A stretch of 64,000 bases of DNA from Geobacter sp. (GTDB lineage Bacteria > Desulfobacterota > Desulfuromonadia > Geobacterales > Pseudopelobacteraceae). Shown here piece after piece: positions 8,540-17,972 of the stretch (positions are counted from its first letter, which is position 1; each line of letters starts with the position of its first letter). A program made the translations under genes and the position numbers. The notes below the pieces were generated by a model. That model saw nothing but the letters and a program-made list of their open reading frames with translations. It had not been told where the DNA came from and ran no database searches. Location of the stretch: NCBI GenBank assembly GCA_003574895.1, contig PJFB01000007.1, positions 1 through 64,000 of the forward strand. Reading direction: 5' to 3'.

Positions 8540-9568
8540 ATGAGCAAATTCGACGGCAGAAAACTGGATCATAAGACCCGCGAGGCTATTCGTACCCGCG
8601 CTGTACAGCGTATTCTTGATGGTGAAAGTCCGGAGGTAATTGCCAAAACCCTTGGGTATCACCGTTCAGCCGTGTATCAGTGGCTAAAACGACACGCCGA
8701 GAGTGGAATTGATGGTTTGGCATACCGGAAGATCCCTGGTGCTCCTCCGAAGCTTTCGGCCACACAGAAGAAAAAGATCTTTGACATCGTAACGATGAAA
8801 AACCCGGAGCAGCTCAAGTTTCCTTTTGCCCTTTGGACTTTGGCGATGGTGCGTCAGCTGATCATCGACCAGTTCGGAGTTACTCTCTCCGAGATTTCTG
8901 TAGGTCGTCTTCTCAAAGAGCTTGGCTTAACACCACAGAAGCCACTTCGCCGTGCCTGGCAGCAGGATCAGGCCAAAGTCGATCATTGGCTGCAGACGGA
9001 ATACCCAGCCATTCAGAAAGAAGCAAAGAAAGCCGGTGCCACCATTTACTTCGGCGACGAAGCTGGTGTCCGTTCCGATTATCATAGCGGAACAACCTGG
9101 GCGGTGAAAGGTCAGACGCCTGTTATCCGCACAACCGGTGCGCGCTTTGGCCTGAATATGATATCCGCAGTATCTGCCAAAGGCAGGATGCGCTTCATGA
9201 CCATCAAGGGCCGGATGAACGCTGACCGTTTCATTGAGTTTCTGGAGCGGCTGATAAAGAACGAAGACAAGCCGGTTTTCCTGATTGTCGATGGTCACCC
9301 GGTTCACCGTTCCAAGAGGATTCAGGCATTCGTTGCATCAACCAATGGAAGGCTGAAACTATTCGTGTTGCCGCCATGCTCACCGGAACTCAACCCTGAT
9401 GAGCAGGTGTGGAGCCACCTGAAGCACCACCGGCTCGGCAAAATGGTCATCAAGACCAAGGAAGAGCTGGTTGCCAAGGTCAATTCAGCATTACGATCAA
9501 TTCAAAGAACAAGTTCTCTCGTCATGAGCTTCTTCAAGCACAAAGAGTGCTGCTATGCCATGGCGTAA
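8540..9568 (+). CDS. IS630-family transposase
   Basis: The 342-residue protein cuts and joins the ends of its own element at TA sites. The N-terminal third has paired helix-turn-helix segments (KTLGYHRSAVYQWLKRHAE). The rest is a DDE_3 catalytic core with the three acidic residues visible in GDEAG, IVDGHPVH and SPELNPDEQVW. The length is normal for the family and there is no frameshift, so it is probably functional. Its codon use and higher GC differ from the AT-rich genes beside it. The stop codon overlaps the right inverted repeat. Confidence 0.93.
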   Translation: MSKFDGRKLDHKTREAIRTRAVQRILDGESPEVIAKTLGYHRSAVYQWLKRHAESGIDGLAYRKIPGAPPKLSATQKKKIFDIVTMKNPEQLKFPFALWTLAMVRQLIIDQFGVTLSEISVGRLLKELGLTPQKPLRRAWQQDQAKVDHWLQTEYPAIQKEAKKAGATIYFGDEAGVRSDYHSGTTWAVKGQTPVIRTTGARFGLNMISAVSAKGRMRFMTIKGRMNADRFIEFLERLIKNEDKPVFLIVDGHPVHRSKRIQAFVASTNGRLKLFVLPPCSPELNPDEQVWSHLKHHRLGKMVIKTKEELVAKVNSALRSIQRTSSLVMSFFKHKECCYAMA

Positions 9569-9596
9569 TGTCGAGTAGTCAAGTTAGGTGTTAGTA
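9568..9596 (-). repeat. Right terminal inverted repeat of the IS630 element
   Basis: This is the mirror of the left end, 20 of 29 positions matching, ending in TA. It overlaps the transposase stop codon and ends 47 bases before the chosen start of the next gene. Confidence 0.75.
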
Positions 9597-9643
9597 TGTT
9601 TCTTTAATTGATGTATTCGACAATCATCTTATCTGCGAGACCT

Positions 9644-10765
9644 ATGACAGCAAATAAATACACAAACTCCAAACCCAAAGTGTTAGTCTTTGTTCTGGGA
9701 AGTATCGGAGATACGGTAGCAACGATCCCCGCAACAAGGGCAATCAGGCGGCATTTTGGCGCAGAAGCGGATATTTGCCTCTTGCATGAAACTCGTACTG
9801 GTATCAAGACCACACCTGCAGATTTGTTATCTGAAGAACCTGAGATAAACCGGTTTATCAGCTACCCATATTCATCAACTCTAAGTCGAAAATTGCTGGT
9901 TGCAATACAAGTCTGGCTACGCTTGAAGCGTAACAAATTCAGGTCAGTTGTCTATCTTATGCCCAGCGAACGTACTGCTGAACAAGTAAAACGTGATGCT
10001 CAATTTTTCCGATTCTGCGGAATTCATCAACAAATAGGTTTCAAAGCTTTTCCAAGGGAACATTTATATCCTGTAGATGCTGATGGTCATCCCGGCCAAG
10101 TGTTGCATGAGGCGCTTTGTCGTTTGGAGAGATTAAGACTTGGTGGGATTGACGTCTCAAAAGAAGCTGATTTATCAAAGCCATTTTTGCATATAGCTAG
10201 AGACTATTCAACTAACGCCATGAAATGGCTAGACAAAGAACGGAAACAGAAAGATAAGGCTTTGATAGCAATTTGCCCAGGTTCAAAACAACCTGCAAAT
10301 CTCTGGCCTGAGGAGCGTTTTATTGAGATTGGCAAAAGACTGATAAGAAAAAATAAATATGAATTAATCGTAATTGGCGGGCCGGTTGAGACCCATATTG
10401 GTAACCGAATGATAAATGCATGGGGTGAGGGGCTTAACGCTGCTGGGCAACTGTCTGTGCTAGAATCAGCAGCTTTGTTGGGTTTGTGCTCTTTTTGTAT
10501 CGGATTGGATACTGGAACTACCCACCTTGCTGCCACACAGGGTATACCGTGTGTCGCTTTATACGGCGAACGGGACAACAAAGGCCGTTTTGAACCACTT
10601 GGGAAAGGGCATATTGTTTTACGTACTAAAGTGCCTTGTGCAGGCTGTCGATTGATTGAAACCCCATGCCCCATTCCAGGTCACCCATGCATGAGGGGTA
10701 TTGAAGTGGATTCAGTCTGGGAGGCAGTTTTGCAGATGGAAGCTTATCTTGAAAATATATCTTGA
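9644..10765 (+). CDS. Family 9 glycosyltransferase (heptosyltransferase-like)
   Basis: The 373-residue GT-B protein resembles ADP-heptose:lipopolysaccharide heptosyltransferases. VLVFVLGSIGDTV near the start is the family's first glycine-rich loop. ICPGSKQPANLWPEERF opens the donor domain, IGLDTGTTHLAA is the conserved donor-site motif, and the Cys-rich CAGCRLIETPCPIPGHPC tail is usual in this group. The frame is open from a TTG at 9608, 12 bases past the IS end. I prefer the ATG at 9644 because it gives the usual short lead to the first loop. Insertion of IS630 has separated it from the upstream promoter, so expression may now depend on the element. Confidence 0.82.
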   Translation: MTANKYTNSKPKVLVFVLGSIGDTVATIPATRAIRRHFGAEADICLLHETRTGIKTTPADLLSEEPEINRFISYPYSSTLSRKLLVAIQVWLRLKRNKFRSVVYLMPSERTAEQVKRDAQFFRFCGIHQQIGFKAFPREHLYPVDADGHPGQVLHEALCRLERLRLGGIDVSKEADLSKPFLHIARDYSTNAMKWLDKERKQKDKALIAICPGSKQPANLWPEERFIEIGKRLIRKNKYELIVIGGPVETHIGNRMINAWGEGLNAAGQLSVLESAALLGLCSFCIGLDTGTTHLAATQGIPCVALYGERDNKGRFEPLGKGHIVLRTKVPCAGCRLIETPCPIPGHPCMRGIEVDSVWEAVLQMEAYLENIS

Positions 10766-11849
10766 CAATATAATATTTAGTCTGCAAACCGCCGGCGGCA
10801 TTTCGGTTTACTGGCATGAAATGATAAAGCGATTACTGACCACCTCACAAAACGTATCCTTTATTGAGCAGGAAACTGCCAAGTTAAATATCTTCAGGAA
10901 GCAGTTGCACATACCATCCGAACTGGTGCATCCGGATAGAAGCTGGCCACGACCACTTGTTCGCTACCTCGCGCCATCTGCCATTCTTTCACCCCTCACC
11001 ATCTTCCACTCAAGCTATTACAGGACGCACGCCGATCCACGGGTAATCAACATCATTACTGCGTACGACTTCATTTATGAGCGTTACCGTTCCGGTTTGC
11101 CCCGACTCGTTCACCATACACAAAAAGAGCGAGCCGTACGACATGCCGATGGCATCATTTGTATCTCGGACAGCACAAAACGGGATTTACTTCATCATTT
11201 CCCACATACTCCTGAAAGTAAGATTAAAACCATTCATTTATCTGCTGCTGCTGAATATAAGCGAATCAATGTTCCCGGTGATATCGCGCCTGAGTTTTCG
11301 GAATTACTTGATAGAAAGGTTATCCTTTACGTTGGTGATCGCTCAGGCTACAAGAACTTCGTTATAGCCCTGGAAACAGTTCATCACTGTAAAGATGCCA
11401 CGTTGGTGGCAGTTGGAGGGAGATCATTTGCCAATGATGAGTTGACGCATATCAACAAATTACTGAACGGACGTTTCCAACATTACGCAACACTTGATAA
11501 TACCAAGTTGAATCAGCTGTATAATCTCGCTTTTTGTTTACTATATCCCTCGAGCTATGAAGGTTTTGGCATCCCAGCGTTGGAAGCGATGCAGGCCGGT
11601 TGCCCTGTTGTTGCGGCAAATTGCTCCTCACTGCCTGAAGTCTGCGGCAGTGCTGGTATAATGGTTGCAGAGATTTCTGTTGAATGCTTTGTTGAAAATA
11701 TCGGACGTCTGACCAACCCCCTTTTCAGGGAGGACATTGTGCATCGCGGACTGCAGCAAGCGGAGAGATTTTCCTGGGATCACACATTCGATGAGACGAT
11801 GGAATTCTATAGGCATATTCATGCCAATAAGTGCAGTTTGGTACCATGA
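10749..11849 (+). CDS. Family 4 glycosyltransferase
   Basis: This GT-B protein of about 366 residues has the family 4 signature in its second half: ILYVGDRSGYKNF at the domain start and YPSSYEGFGIPALEAMQAGCPVV, with the conserved Glu that holds the donor phosphate, followed by SSLPEVCG. The start IYLDNIIFSLQTAGGIS is the usual N-terminal strand and glycine loop. I chose the TTG at 10749 behind a GGAAG site, overlapping the GT9 end by 17 bases; a TTG at 10701 is also open. It is the first of a run of genes joined by ATGA overlaps, so it is probably translated with its neighbours. Confidence 0.82.
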   Translation: MKIYLDNIIFSLQTAGGISVYWHEMIKRLLTTSQNVSFIEQETAKLNIFRKQLHIPSELVHPDRSWPRPLVRYLAPSAILSPLTIFHSSYYRTHADPRVINIITAYDFIYERYRSGLPRLVHHTQKERAVRHADGIICISDSTKRDLLHHFPHTPESKIKTIHLSAAAEYKRINVPGDIAPEFSELLDRKVILYVGDRSGYKNFVIALETVHHCKDATLVAVGGRSFANDELTHINKLLNGRFQHYATLDNTKLNQLYNLAFCLLYPSSYEGFGIPALEAMQAGCPVVAANCSSLPEVCGSAGIMVAEISVECFVENIGRLTNPLFREDIVHRGLQQAERFSWDHTFDETMEFYRHIHANKCSLVP

Positions 11850-12595
11850 ACGTTTCCATAATAACACCAAGCTACAACTGCGTGCACACAATCGCATCAT
11901 GCCTTGACAGCATTAACTGCCAGAGTTTTTCCTGTGAACACATAGTAATCGACGGAGCCTCTTCCGATGGCACTGCACAGTTTGTCAGGACCGCGTCTCC
12001 GCAGAGCAGGATCATTTCCGAGCCGGATAACGGTATATATGATGCCATGAACAAGGGGATCATGGTGGCAAACGGTGATATTATCGGCATCCTCAATGCT
12101 GATGATTTTTACATCAATGAACATGTTATTGCAAAAGTAGTTAATCTTTTTGAGCAATATCCCATAGATGCCGTCATTGCCGATCTGGTGTTTGTAAAAC
12201 CTGACAACCTGGATAAAATTGTCAGATACTACAGTAGTAACGGTTTCACAACAGACATGTTTGCTTCAGGTTGGATGCCACCGCACCCTACCTTCTTTGT
12301 AAAGCGAAAATGCTACGAGCAATTTGGTCTGTATAAGACCGATTACCAAATAGCAGCTGATTTTGAACTACTTGCACGATTCATGGTTAAATATCACGTA
12401 AAATATCATTATTTACCGGAAGTAATCATCAAAATGCGAACTGGTGGTACCAGTACAAAAAATTGGCGAAGCAATTTCATTCTGAACAGGGAAGTCGTTC
12501 GTGCCTGCATGGAAAACGACATAAAAACAAACTATTTCAAAGTCTATTCAAAATATTTTCGCAAGGTCATGCAACTAGTGGCGAGGCCAACATGA
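11846..12595 (+). CDS. Family 2 glycosyltransferase (WcaA-like)
   Basis: The 249-residue GT-A protein begins MNVSIITPSYNCVHTIASCL and has VIDGASSDGT, the EPDNGIYDAMNKGI motif and LNADDFY, which carries the metal-binding acid pair. The set is typical of a large subgroup of colanic acid and O-antigen transferases. The ATG at 11846 overlaps the preceding stop by four bases, which I prefer to the GTG at 11831. The stop overlaps the next ATG in the same way. The GC content begins to rise across its end. Donor and acceptor are unknown. Confidence 0.85.
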   Translation: MNVSIITPSYNCVHTIASCLDSINCQSFSCEHIVIDGASSDGTAQFVRTASPQSRIISEPDNGIYDAMNKGIMVANGDIIGILNADDFYINEHVIAKVVNLFEQYPIDAVIADLVFVKPDNLDKIVRYYSSNGFTTDMFASGWMPPHPTFFVKRKCYEQFGLYKTDYQIAADFELLARFMVKYHVKYHYLPEVIIKMRTGGTSTKNWRSNFILNREVVRACMENDIKTNYFKVYSKYFRKVMQLVARPT

Positions 12596-13557
12596 AGGTA
12601 CTGATTACCGGCGCCACCGGCTTTGTGGGACATTTCACCTGCTCCCGACTGCTCAGGGAAGGTGCTGAAGTACGGGGCACCCTGCTGGCAACGGAATCAC
12701 CTGCCGCACTGACAGCTTCAGTATCTCCGGCTGTGATCAACCCCCTTGAGCATGAAAATGACTGGAGTGGTGCGCTCAGGGGGATAGATGTTGTGGTTCA
12801 CCTGGCTGCCCGCGTTCATGTCATGCAGGACAGGGCGGAAGATCCCTTGGGGCAATTCCGAAAAGTCAACACCGAAGGGACCAGACAGCTGGCTCGGCAA
12901 TCGGCCAAAGCTGGCGTCAAGCGCCTGCTCTTCATCAGTACCATCAAGGTAAACGGAGAAGAGTCAGCCCAGCCATACACAGAAGAATCGCCGGCTCATC
13001 CGACAGACCCCTACGGCATCAGCAAATGGGAAGCGGAGCAGGCACTGCGGCAGATTGAGGCCGAAACAGGCATGGAAGTGGTTATCGTTCGGCCGACACT
13101 GGTGTATGGTCCTGGCGTCAAGGCGAATTTCCTCAGCATGATGAACGCTGTCCGGCGCGGCATCCCGCTCCCGCTGGCTTCCATAACCAACAAACGCAGC
13201 ATGATTTACGTCGGCAACCTGGCGGATGCGCTTGCCACCTGTGCGACGCACCCGGCAGCTGGGGGCAAGACATTTCTGGTCAGCGATGGAGTGGATGTAT
13301 CTACCCCGGAACTGATCCGCCGTACTGCTTCAGCCCTTGGCGTGACATCCCGCCTGTTCCCTTTCCCCCTTTCACTCATGCGCCTGGCAGGCAAAATCTC
13401 CGGCAGGAATGCGGTAATCGACCGGATAACAGGATCCCTTGCCGTGGACAGTTCGAAAATTAAACGGGAGCTGGGGTGGATGCCGCCATTCACGATGGAG
13501 GCAGGGTTGCGGGAGACAGCAGCATGGTATCTGAAAACAAATGGACTGGCATTATGA
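12592..13557 (+). CDS. Nucleotide-sugar epimerase/4-reductase, WbpV/WreQ-like
   Basis: The 321-residue extended SDR has the TGATGFVGHF NAD loop at the very N-terminus, FISTIKVNGE around the catalytic serine position and YGISKWEAE with the active-site Tyr and Lys. In many loci an SDR of this kind sits next to a small sugar transferase and a WbpM-type dehydratase, as here. There it acts as the 4-reductase that finishes UDP-QuiNAc (WbpV, WreQ). That function is inferred from gene order; a UDP-GlcNAc 4-epimerase is the main alternative. The ATG overlaps the upstream stop by four bases and its own stop overlaps the next ATG. Confidence 0.75.
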   Translation: MKVLITGATGFVGHFTCSRLLREGAEVRGTLLATESPAALTASVSPAVINPLEHENDWSGALRGIDVVVHLAARVHVMQDRAEDPLGQFRKVNTEGTRQLARQSAKAGVKRLLFISTIKVNGEESAQPYTEESPAHPTDPYGISKWEAEQALRQIEAETGMEVVIVRPTLVYGPGVKANFLSMMNAVRRGIPLPLASITNKRSMIYVGNLADALATCATHPAAGGKTFLVSDGVDVSTPELIRRTASALGVTSRLFPFPLSLMRLAGKISGRNAVIDRITGSLAVDSSKIKRELGWMPPFTMEAGLRETAAWYLKTNGLAL

Positions 13558-14114
13558 AACGGCTCTTCGACCTCCTCATGTCATGTGTTGTCCTTTGTTT
13601 GTGCTGCGGGCCTATGTTGTTGGTGGCGCTGCTTGTCAAACTGACATCCAAAGGCCCGATACTATACTGGTCCGACCGTATTGGCAGGGACAATTCCATC
13701 TTTAAGATGCCAAAGTTCCGCACCATGCGTACGGATACTCCAGCCGTTGCTACCCACCTACTCAATAACCCAGATCGTTACCTCACTCCGGTCGGTAAGT
13801 TTCTGCGCAAATCCAGCCTTGATGAACTACCTCAGCTGTGGAGCATCATTATTGGCGACATGAGTTTTGTAGGGCCGCGGCCAGCCCTATACAACCAAGA
13901 TGACCTGATCGCATTAAGAACTGAGAACGGAGTCCACTGTTTGACGCCCGGATTGACTGGCTGGGCACAGATTAATGGCCGGGATGAGCTTCCTATCACA
14001 GTTAAGGTAGAATTTGACACCTATTATCTTAAACACATTTCTCTCGCACTTGACATCAAGATTCTTTGTCTTACACTTTTCAAGGTGCTGCGCAGCGACG
14101 GCGTTCAGCATTAG
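13554..14114 (+). CDS. Initiating sugar-1-phosphate transferase (PglC/WreU-like)
   Basis: The 186-residue protein is a short bacterial sugar transferase of the small monotopic class. It has one N-terminal membrane segment (about residues 5-30), then GPILYWSDRIGRDN, FKMPKFRTM, SLDELPQLWSI and GDMSFVGPRP, the conserved catalytic and phosphate-binding blocks. Such enzymes put the first sugar phosphate on undecaprenyl phosphate and so start O-unit assembly. I chose the ATG overlapping the previous stop; an upstream ATG at 13524 with a GGAG site would add ten residues. The pairing with the reductase before it suggests it uses that sugar. Confidence 0.88.
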   Translation: MKRLFDLLMSCVVLCLCCGPMLLVALLVKLTSKGPILYWSDRIGRDNSIFKMPKFRTMRTDTPAVATHLLNNPDRYLTPVGKFLRKSSLDELPQLWSIIIGDMSFVGPRPALYNQDDLIALRTENGVHCLTPGLTGWAQINGRDELPITVKVEFDTYYLKHISLALDIKILCLTLFKVLRSDGVQH

Positions 14115-14221
14115 ATAAAGACACAAGACAAGTCGAAGCACCTCCATTTGATATTAGTAATCTAACAATCAGATGTAACTACTTGACCTGACTTCTAGCA
14201 CTTAATATTGGTGTACTACAT

Positions 14222-16147
14222 ATGCTTACCAAACGACGCATAATTGTCTTTCTATGTGACACACTACTTATAAGTGTTGCTCTCTGCCTATCATTTCTCC
14301 TGCGTTTCGATTTTTCCATACCTGTAGATGAACTCAACCTTTTCTGGGAATGCCTCTTGGTTGTACTGGTTGTTAAGCCTTTGGTATTCATGGTCACCGG
14401 ATTTTATAACAGCCTGTGGCGGTATGCTTCGTTGCAGGATGGCATAGAAATATTCAAAGGTGTAACACTGTCATCGGTCCTGGCTGTCTTTGTCATTTTG
14501 TTTCTCCGGCAATTCGCACCAATTCCCCGCTCAGTTTTCCTCCTAGACTGGTTTCTGCTTTTTGCACTCATCGCTGCCAGCCGACTGATATGGCGTATCT
14601 ACCGCGAAAGTTACGTTATAACAAAAAGCTGTGACGGACCCCGAGCGCTTATTGTTGGCGCCGGAGAGGCGGGAAGTCTTTTATTGAAAGAGATCCGGCG
14701 GCATCCGCACACAACATACAACGTAGTAGGTTTTGTAGATGATGACCCGGATAAAAGGGGAATGAAGTTGCATGGGGTCCCGGTACTGGGCACGACAAAA
14801 CAACTCAGGGTGCTGATTCTTGCCAATGAAATAGAGGATGTGATCATAGCCATGCCTTCTGCTGATAGCAAAAGCATCAGATCCATCGTGGACTCATGCA
14901 AAAACGCCAACGTGACGTTTAAAACGCTGCCCAGCATTGGGGAATTGATAGATGGTACGCTCACGATTTCTCAAATCAAAAAGATTGAAATAGAGGATCT
15001 TCTGGGCAGGGAACCTGTTGTGTTGGACCGGGAACTTATAGGTGGATATCTTACAGGAAAAAGGGTGCTGATCACCGGGGCAGCCGGCAGTATCGGCAGT
15101 GAGATCTGCAGGCAGGTGGTCCAGTTTCGTCCGGAGAAATTGATACTCCTGGAGCAAGCAGAAACGCCACTTTATGAGATCGAGAAAGAGCTCGCGGTGC
15201 GTTACCCCAATCTTCGTATCTTGCCACTTATAGCTGATGTGCGCGACCGCACAAAAATTTTTACTATTTTTGAGGAATTTGCCCCTGAAGTAGTGTTTCA
15301 TGCCGCTGCTTACAAGCACGTTCCATTGATGGAATACAATCCGGCCCAGGCGGTTTTAAACAATGTGTTTGGCTCCAGAAACGTCGCGGATGCCGCCCAT
15401 CTGTTTAAAGTCAGCAATATGGTGATGATATCTACGGACAAAGCAGTCAACCCGGTCAACGTGATGGGGGCGACTAAACGTGTGGCAGAGATTTACATAC
15501 AGGCACTGTCGCGCACAAGCACAACCAAGTTCACAACTGTTCGCTTCGGCAATGTTCTGGGCAGTAATGGCAGCGTAATCCCGCTGTTTAAAGAACAAAT
15601 CGCTAGAGGTGGGCCAGTAACAGTAACTGATAAGCGAATTATCCGCTATTTCATGACCATCCCCGAGGCCACCCAGTTGGTGCTGCAAGCCGGCAGTATC
15701 GGCAGTGGCAGTGAAATCCTGGTGCTGGATATGGGGGAGCCGGTGCGGATCGTGGACCTAGCGGAACAGTTGATCAGGCTTTCCGGATTAATCCCTTACG
15801 AAGATATTGACATCATTTTTACCGGATTGAGACCGGGGGAAAAGCTGTTCGAGGAATTGCTCATTGAAGGCGAGGGTGTCCTGCCCACCTCTCATAAAAA
15901 GATCAAGGTGCTGGCACCTGTTCATATAGAACTGGATTCTCTCAAAACAGAACTTGAGGCGCTTTATGATGTGGCCCGTTCAAAAGATGTTGGTGGTTTG
16001 ATTGCATCGTTGGCACGCATGGTTCCTGAGTTCAAGCCCACCTACAGTTTCAGCGGCGAAGCTCCACTGACTTTCCAGAGAGTTCGTCCCGATCTATTCC
16101 CGCCTCCAATGGCTGGAAAGGCCAAAATCCTGCCTATTAGAAAGTAA
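14222..16147 (+). CDS. Membrane NDP-sugar 4,6-dehydratase (WbpM/CapD family)
   Basis: The 641-residue protein has four N-terminal membrane helices (about residues 8-125), a CoA-binding-like domain with IVGAGEAGSLL, and a C-terminal SDR domain with ITGAAGSIGSEICRQ. The active-site segment is STDKAVNPVNVMGATKR, where the usual Tyr of the YxxxK pair is replaced by Met, as in WbpM-type dehydratases. The enzyme converts UDP-GlcNAc to its 4-keto-6-deoxy form, the first step to QuiNAc, FucNAc or bacillosamine. The length is normal. It follows the transferase after 107 bases and completes the precursor set. Confidence 0.9.
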   Translation: MLTKRRIIVFLCDTLLISVALCLSFLLRFDFSIPVDELNLFWECLLVVLVVKPLVFMVTGFYNSLWRYASLQDGIEIFKGVTLSSVLAVFVILFLRQFAPIPRSVFLLDWFLLFALIAASRLIWRIYRESYVITKSCDGPRALIVGAGEAGSLLLKEIRRHPHTTYNVVGFVDDDPDKRGMKLHGVPVLGTTKQLRVLILANEIEDVIIAMPSADSKSIRSIVDSCKNANVTFKTLPSIGELIDGTLTISQIKKIEIEDLLGREPVVLDRELIGGYLTGKRVLITGAAGSIGSEICRQVVQFRPEKLILLEQAETPLYEIEKELAVRYPNLRILPLIADVRDRTKIFTIFEEFAPEVVFHAAAYKHVPLMEYNPAQAVLNNVFGSRNVADAAHLFKVSNMVMISTDKAVNPVNVMGATKRVAEIYIQALSRTSTTKFTTVRFGNVLGSNGSVIPLFKEQIARGGPVTVTDKRIIRYFMTIPEATQLVLQAGSIGSGSEILVLDMGEPVRIVDLAEQLIRLSGLIPYEDIDIIFTGLRPGEKLFEELLIEGEGVLPTSHKKIKVLAPVHIELDSLKTELEALYDVARSKDVGGLIASLARMVPEFKPTYSFSGEAPLTFQRVRPDLFPPPMAGKAKILPIRK

Positions 16148-16352
16148 CCGGAAAAACTCAAATTTAATAGCCAGTTGTATCCAAAAATGTTAGACCATCA
16201 TCTATAAGATACGTAGCAGGGGTATCAGAGATATACACTGGGCTACCCGCTGCAATGTCTCATCATGGCCGCCCCCCAATGAACGCTGTGCTTGAGCGCG
16301 GCTAGCATAACGATATTCTGATTTATTACATTGCCATTTTGGAGATTTGTAT

Positions 16353-17972
16353 ATGAAGTTGTTGCGAACTCTGTGGCCGACTCTCCTCTTTATGTGGCTC
16401 ATAGTGGCTAATGCTTCCGCCACTTCTATCGCATCCTCCAACATTCCTTTGGATAGCCGGATCTACAGTTATTTGGAAAAATTGTCAGGGTTCGGTTTGA
16501 TCACATCGGATGTCAAGGGGATAAAGCCCTTCAGTAAAGCCGAAGCTGCCCGCCTCCTGCTTGAGGCCGAGCAGAATCTTTCTAAAAACTATAACGAATC
16601 CAACCCATTTGCCCGTCAACTGGTGGACAGGGTTCGTGACTTGATACCTCGTGAACTTTATCTGCTGGAGCATCCTGACGAGAAACCGCAATTCATTGAC
16701 TACAACCTTTTGTCTGCCTTGCGGTTACGTTATGCCTACCTGGATGGCGCCCCCCGCAATTATGAACGTCTGGTGCATGATCCCGGAAATGATGGCGTGT
16801 TCGGTATCGGTTCTGGACTACGCCCCCCCAACCCGCCATCTTCCACCGTTACGCAACGCGGTAGCGAAGGGACCCCTTTAAGTGAAAACAATGATGGCAT
16901 TAATTATCGCAACGGGGATAACGGTGAACTGCGATGGGCAGCAGAAGGTTATGTCAGCAGTAAATTGACTGCACTGATAGAGCCAGTGATGCTTGTATCC
17001 GGTAACAGCGTAACCATAAAGCTTAACCGTGGTTATTTAAAGATCGGCGGTGGCGCGTTGGAACTGGAGGTTGGCAAAGATGAAAACTGGCTTGGCCAGG
17101 GGTATCGCGGAAATATAACTCTGACAAATAACGCCGAGAACCTGGGACTTGTCAAGCTTTCCAGTCCAGAGCCGTTCCGAGTTGGATGGCTTTCATGGCT
17201 TGGCGATCTCAAGTACACGTTAATTGCATCACGGCTTGATAATACTGTTACCGATGGACAGGAGCGCCAACCTTGGTTCTATGCCATGAAGATTACAGCC
17301 AAACCAGCTGATAACCTGGAAATTGGCTTCAATCTCGGCAGGCAGGTGGGCGGGCCTGGTGTCAGTAACGGTATCGCTGAGACCTTGCATGGCATAATCG
17401 GTGGGACCAATTCTGACAATTCCAATGGACTGGCTGGCTTTGAGGTGCGCTACCGGGTACCTTGGCTGCGCAATACCGAGTTTTACGGTGAATTTTCCGG
17501 TGAGGACACTGCAAGCTTCTGGCCCATCGTGGAGAGCTATGTGGCCGGCTTTTACATCCCGCGCCTGACGGAAAATGGCAGGGATGACTTCCGCTTTGAA
17601 TTTTTTCAAGGCAATCAAATCCTTTATACAAATGGCACTTTCCCTGAAGGGTATATTTACAAAGGTATGCCGCTCGGGCATTCCCAAGGAGGGGCAACTC
17701 AGGATTTCTTTTCCCGCTACAGCCACTGGTTCAGTGTGCGCAACAACCTGGCTCTGGAATATTTTTATACCAACAGGGGCATGATTGGCCGCGTACCGGG
17801 GCAAGCCATCGAGAGAAAACATGCCGGCCGCATCTCCTGGACCCTTCCTGTCTACGGCGATCTGGATGCGCTGCTGCTCTATGGCGCCGAGCGGATCACC
17901 AACCTGAATCTGGTTGAAGGCTCGGACAGGACCAATCAATTATTTATTATGGAATTTAGTTATCGATATTAA
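16353..17972 (+). CDS. Wzi-like capsule assembly outer membrane protein
   Basis: The 539-residue protein starts with a clear signal peptide (basic MKLLR, hydrophobic core, cleavage near ANASA). The first mature segment DSRIYSYLEKLSGFGLI is typical of the Wzi-family start, followed by SLH-like text and long amphipathic strands. The C-terminus ends FSYRY, an aromatic residue as expected for a beta barrel inserted by BAM. Wzi proteins hold capsule or exopolysaccharide on the cell surface. The ATG at 16353 lies eight bases after GGAG; the TTG two codons earlier is less likely. It closes the polysaccharide locus. Confidence 0.78.
   Translation: MKLLRTLWPTLLFMWLIVANASATSIASSNIPLDSRIYSYLEKLSGFGLITSDVKGIKPFSKAEAARLLLEAEQNLSKNYNESNPFARQLVDRVRDLIPRELYLLEHPDEKPQFIDYNLLSALRLRYAYLDGAPRNYERLVHDPGNDGVFGIGSGLRPPNPPSSTVTQRGSEGTPLSENNDGINYRNGDNGELRWAAEGYVSSKLTALIEPVMLVSGNSVTIKLNRGYLKIGGGALELEVGKDENWLGQGYRGNITLTNNAENLGLVKLSSPEPFRVGWLSWLGDLKYTLIASRLDNTVTDGQERQPWFYAMKITAKPADNLEIGFNLGRQVGGPGVSNGIAETLHGIIGGTNSDNSNGLAGFEVRYRVPWLRNTEFYGEFSGEDTASFWPIVESYVAGFYIPRLTENGRDDFRFEFFQGNQILYTNGTFPEGYIYKGMPLGHSQGGATQDFFSRYSHWFSVRNNLALEYFYTNRGMIGRVPGQAIERKHAGRISWTLPVYGDLDALLLYGAERITNLNLVEGSDRTNQLFIMEFSYRY

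Larger units (their letters stand above)
8495..9596. mobile_element. Complete IS630-family insertion sequence
   Basis: A 1,102-base element carries one transposase gene and imperfect terminal inverted repeats of 29 bases. The left end (8495-8523, starting TACTAATACC) and the right end (9568-9596, reverse complement starting TACTAACACC) match at 20 of 29 positions. Both outer ends are TA, the known target dinucleotide of this family, so the mobile unit proper is probably 8497-9594 flanked by duplicated TA. It sits in the gap between the polymerase and a GT9 gene and breaks neither. The intact gene suggests a recent arrival. Confidence 0.85.
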
